From Burkholderia sp. (GTDB lineage Bacteria > Pseudomonadota > Gammaproteobacteria > Burkholderiales > Burkholderiaceae), in NCBI GenBank assembly GCA_028292565.1, contig JAQGMD010000152.1:1-7175 (forward strand): 7,175 bases of DNA, read 5' to 3'. Made by a program: the position numbers and the translations under genes. Shown here one piece after another: positions 6,300 through 7,175 of the stretch; position 1 is the stretch's first letter; the number at the start of each line of letters is the position of its first letter. The notes under the pieces were generated by a model. It saw only the letters and a program-made list of their open reading frames with translations. It made no database searches and was not told the DNA's origin.

Positions 6300-6809
6300 G
6301 TGACTATTTCCATGTATGCCGCATCAGTTCCCGTTTTCAGGCAAATGCTGAACAGCCTGAAAGACATTCTGGGCAAAGCCGAAACACACGCTACAGAGCG
6401 AAAAATCGAGCCGGCTGCACTACTGCAAGCGCGCCTGTTTCCGGACATGTTGCCGCTGACACGCCAGGTGCAGATCGCCGCCGATTTTGCGAAGGGCGTA
6501 TCCGCCCGCCTCGCCGGCCTCGAAGTCCCGGCGTATGAAGACAATGAGCAGACATTTGCGGACCTGCAGGCGCGCATCGTCAAAACACTCGCATTTATCG
6601 ACGGCCTCACGCCGGAACAAATCGATGGCAGCGAGGCGCGCGAAATCGTTTTACGCCCCGGCACGCCGAAAGAACAAAAGTTCACGGGACAGGCATACCT
6701 GCTCCACTACGGGCTACCGCAATTCTTCTTTCACGTCACGACCACGTATTCAATCTTGCGCCACAACGGTGTGGAGATCGGCAAGCGCGACTTTATGGGC
6801 GCGTACTAG
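6300..6809 (+). CDS. DUF1993 family protein (DinB-like helical bundle)
   Basis: This 169-residue protein has the full DUF1993 pattern: N-terminal TISMYAASVPVFRQML, then LFPDMLPLTRQVQIAADFAKG near residue 47, SEAREIVLRPGTPKEQKF in the middle, and FFFHVTTTYSILRHNGVE plus GKRDFMG at the C-terminus. The length is typical and the gene appears intact. The start is GTG 6300, with AAGGA at 6288-6292 seven bases upstream; the alternative ATG 6312 would cut into the conserved N-terminus. The family is soluble and cytoplasmic, related in fold to DinB-type bundles, and has no established reaction. It stands alone, separated from the upstream gene by the 30-bp inverted repeat and from the tRNA by more than 300 bases. 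A promoter is not obvious; CATAAT at 6149-6154 lacks a well-spaced -35 box. Confidence 0.92.
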   Translation: MTISMYAASVPVFRQMLNSLKDILGKAETHATERKIEPAALLQARLFPDMLPLTRQVQIAADFAKGVSARLAGLEVPAYEDNEQTFADLQARIVKTLAFIDGLTPEQIDGSEAREIVLRPGTPKEQKFTGQAYLLHYGLPQFFFHVTTTYSILRHNGVEIGKRDFMGAY

Positions 6810-6825
6810 TCGTTTGTGCATCGCC

Positions 6826-6851
6826 ATCGCCGGACGATAAACTCCGGCGAT
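6826..6851 (+). terminator. Hairpin after the DUF1993 gene, possible terminator without T-tract
   Basis: ATCGCCGGA (6826-6834) and TCCGGCGAT (6843-6851) form a perfect 9-bp stem with an 8-base loop, starting 16 bases after the stop codon. The position suits a transcript end, but no run of T follows on the plus strand. It may stabilise the mRNA 3' end or act only weakly. Confidence 0.35.
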
Positions 6852-6938
6852 CCAGGCGCAAAAAGTCATCTAAGCAATCATCAAAAGTCTTTTGACACCT
6901 TGACCGGACGTACTTTGCTGCGCTGGTTGGCTCCCTTT

Positions 6939-6959
6939 GTAGGGTGCGTTCCACGCACC
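6939..6959. repeat. GTAG-headed REP-like hairpin
   Basis: GTAG (6939-6942) is followed by a perfect 7-bp stem GGTGCGT/ACGCACC with loop TCC. The head is the same as in the other palindromes of the window, with yet another stem sequence. The surrounding 6852-7087 contains no gene that I can support. Confidence 0.65.
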
Positions 6960-7087
6960 AATTCACCTGGCACGGCCGGTATCGTCGGCTGGCGGGCAAC
7001 CTGGGGCGATGCGCCTGTCACTCCCACGCAGTGATCCGTGCAGAGACGTTCAGTAGCCGCGCACACAAAGCCTCGGGCGTTAACGAC

Positions 7088-7120
7088 AAAAGGCTCGCAA
7101 GTATAAACTCGCGAGCCTTT
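7088..7120 (-). terminator. Rho-independent terminator of the tRNA-Arg gene
   Basis: AAAGGCTCGC (7089-7098) and GCGAGCCTTT (7111-7120) form a perfect 10-bp stem with a 12-base loop. Read on the minus strand, the stem ends in TTTT just after the tRNA 3' end, so it should stop transcription from the tRNA nine bases upstream. Confidence 0.8.
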
Positions 7121-7128
7121 CGAATGAA

Positions 7129-7175
7129 TGGTGCGGCTGGCAGGAATTGAACCCACGACCCCTTGGTTCGTAGCC
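7129..7175 (-). tRNA. tRNA-Arg (anticodon ACG), 3' part, cut by the window edge
   Basis: On the minus strand the sequence ends in an encoded CCA (7129-7131), preceded by discriminator A and the acceptor strand CAGCCGC. The T arm follows as GTGGG-TTCAATT-CCTGC. The anticodon loop CTACGAA (7167-7173) gives anticodon ACG, read as arginine (CGU/CGC/CGA after A-to-I editing), closed by the 3' stem strand CCAAG. The D arm and 5' acceptor strand lie beyond 7175. The terminator at 7088-7120 follows directly. Confidence 0.92.

Noticed and set aside
6881..6895. Palindrome TCAAAAGTCTTTTGA as an operator
   Set aside because: It is short, AT-rich and lies downstream of a gene with no gene to control on either side; chance is sufficient.
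6985..7008. Possible attachment-site duplicate of the tRNA-Arg 3' end
   Set aside because: Only a short GGCTGGC-GG match is shared with the tRNA end, and no integrase or island gene is present.

Overview
The window looks like chromosomal DNA of a moderately GC-rich betaproteobacterium, probably Burkholderiales. This is inferred from protein style (a DUF1993 protein, a GAF/PAS/GGDEF/EAL protein of the predicted-ATPase sensor family), the tRNA-Arg(ACG) sequence, an apparent ECF-type promoter and the abundance of small GTAG-headed palindromes. No gene here fixes the genus. The standard genetic code applies.

Layout. (1) 1-1216: a two-gene operon of uncharacterised small membrane proteins (140-634 and 665-1198), with a candidate ECF-sigma promoter just upstream and nearly identical REP-like palindromes at both ends. 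The right palindrome supplies the stop codon of the second gene. (2) 1217-1586: no intact gene. It holds an orphan C-terminal fragment of an EAL-domain gene (1250-1334) that is 88% identical to the end of the large gene downstream, then a roughly 110-bp palindrome-rich unit flanked by 9-bp direct repeats. (3) 1587-2085: a decayed vanX-like D-Ala-D-Ala dipeptidase gene whose catalytic half is scrambled or deleted. (4) From about 2086 to 6088: the remains of a very large sensor gene. Its N-terminal kinase/ATPase part is missing and the vanX remnant runs directly into its middle. A one-base frameshift in a C6 run (3097-3102) and an in-frame TGA (3287-3289) follow, but the GAF-PAS-GGDEF-EAL output half (open from 3290 to 6088) has every catalytic motif intact. 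(5) 6089-6299: a BIME-like structure with a perfect 30-bp inverted repeat. (6) 6300-6809: an intact DUF1993 gene. (7) 6810-7175: a hairpin, one more GTAG REP-like hairpin, then a terminator and the 3' part of a tRNA-Arg(ACG) gene on the minus strand.

How it fits together. The simplest history is that two related ATPase/GGDEF/EAL genes once lay on either side of a vanX gene. Deletions then removed nearly all of the first copy, the 3' end of vanX and the 5' part of the second copy, leaving an EAL tail, a vanX scar and a truncated sensor among REP-like repeats. Whether the surviving cyclic-di-GMP module is still expressed is the main functional question. No classical defence system, CRISPR array, transposase or integrase is visible.
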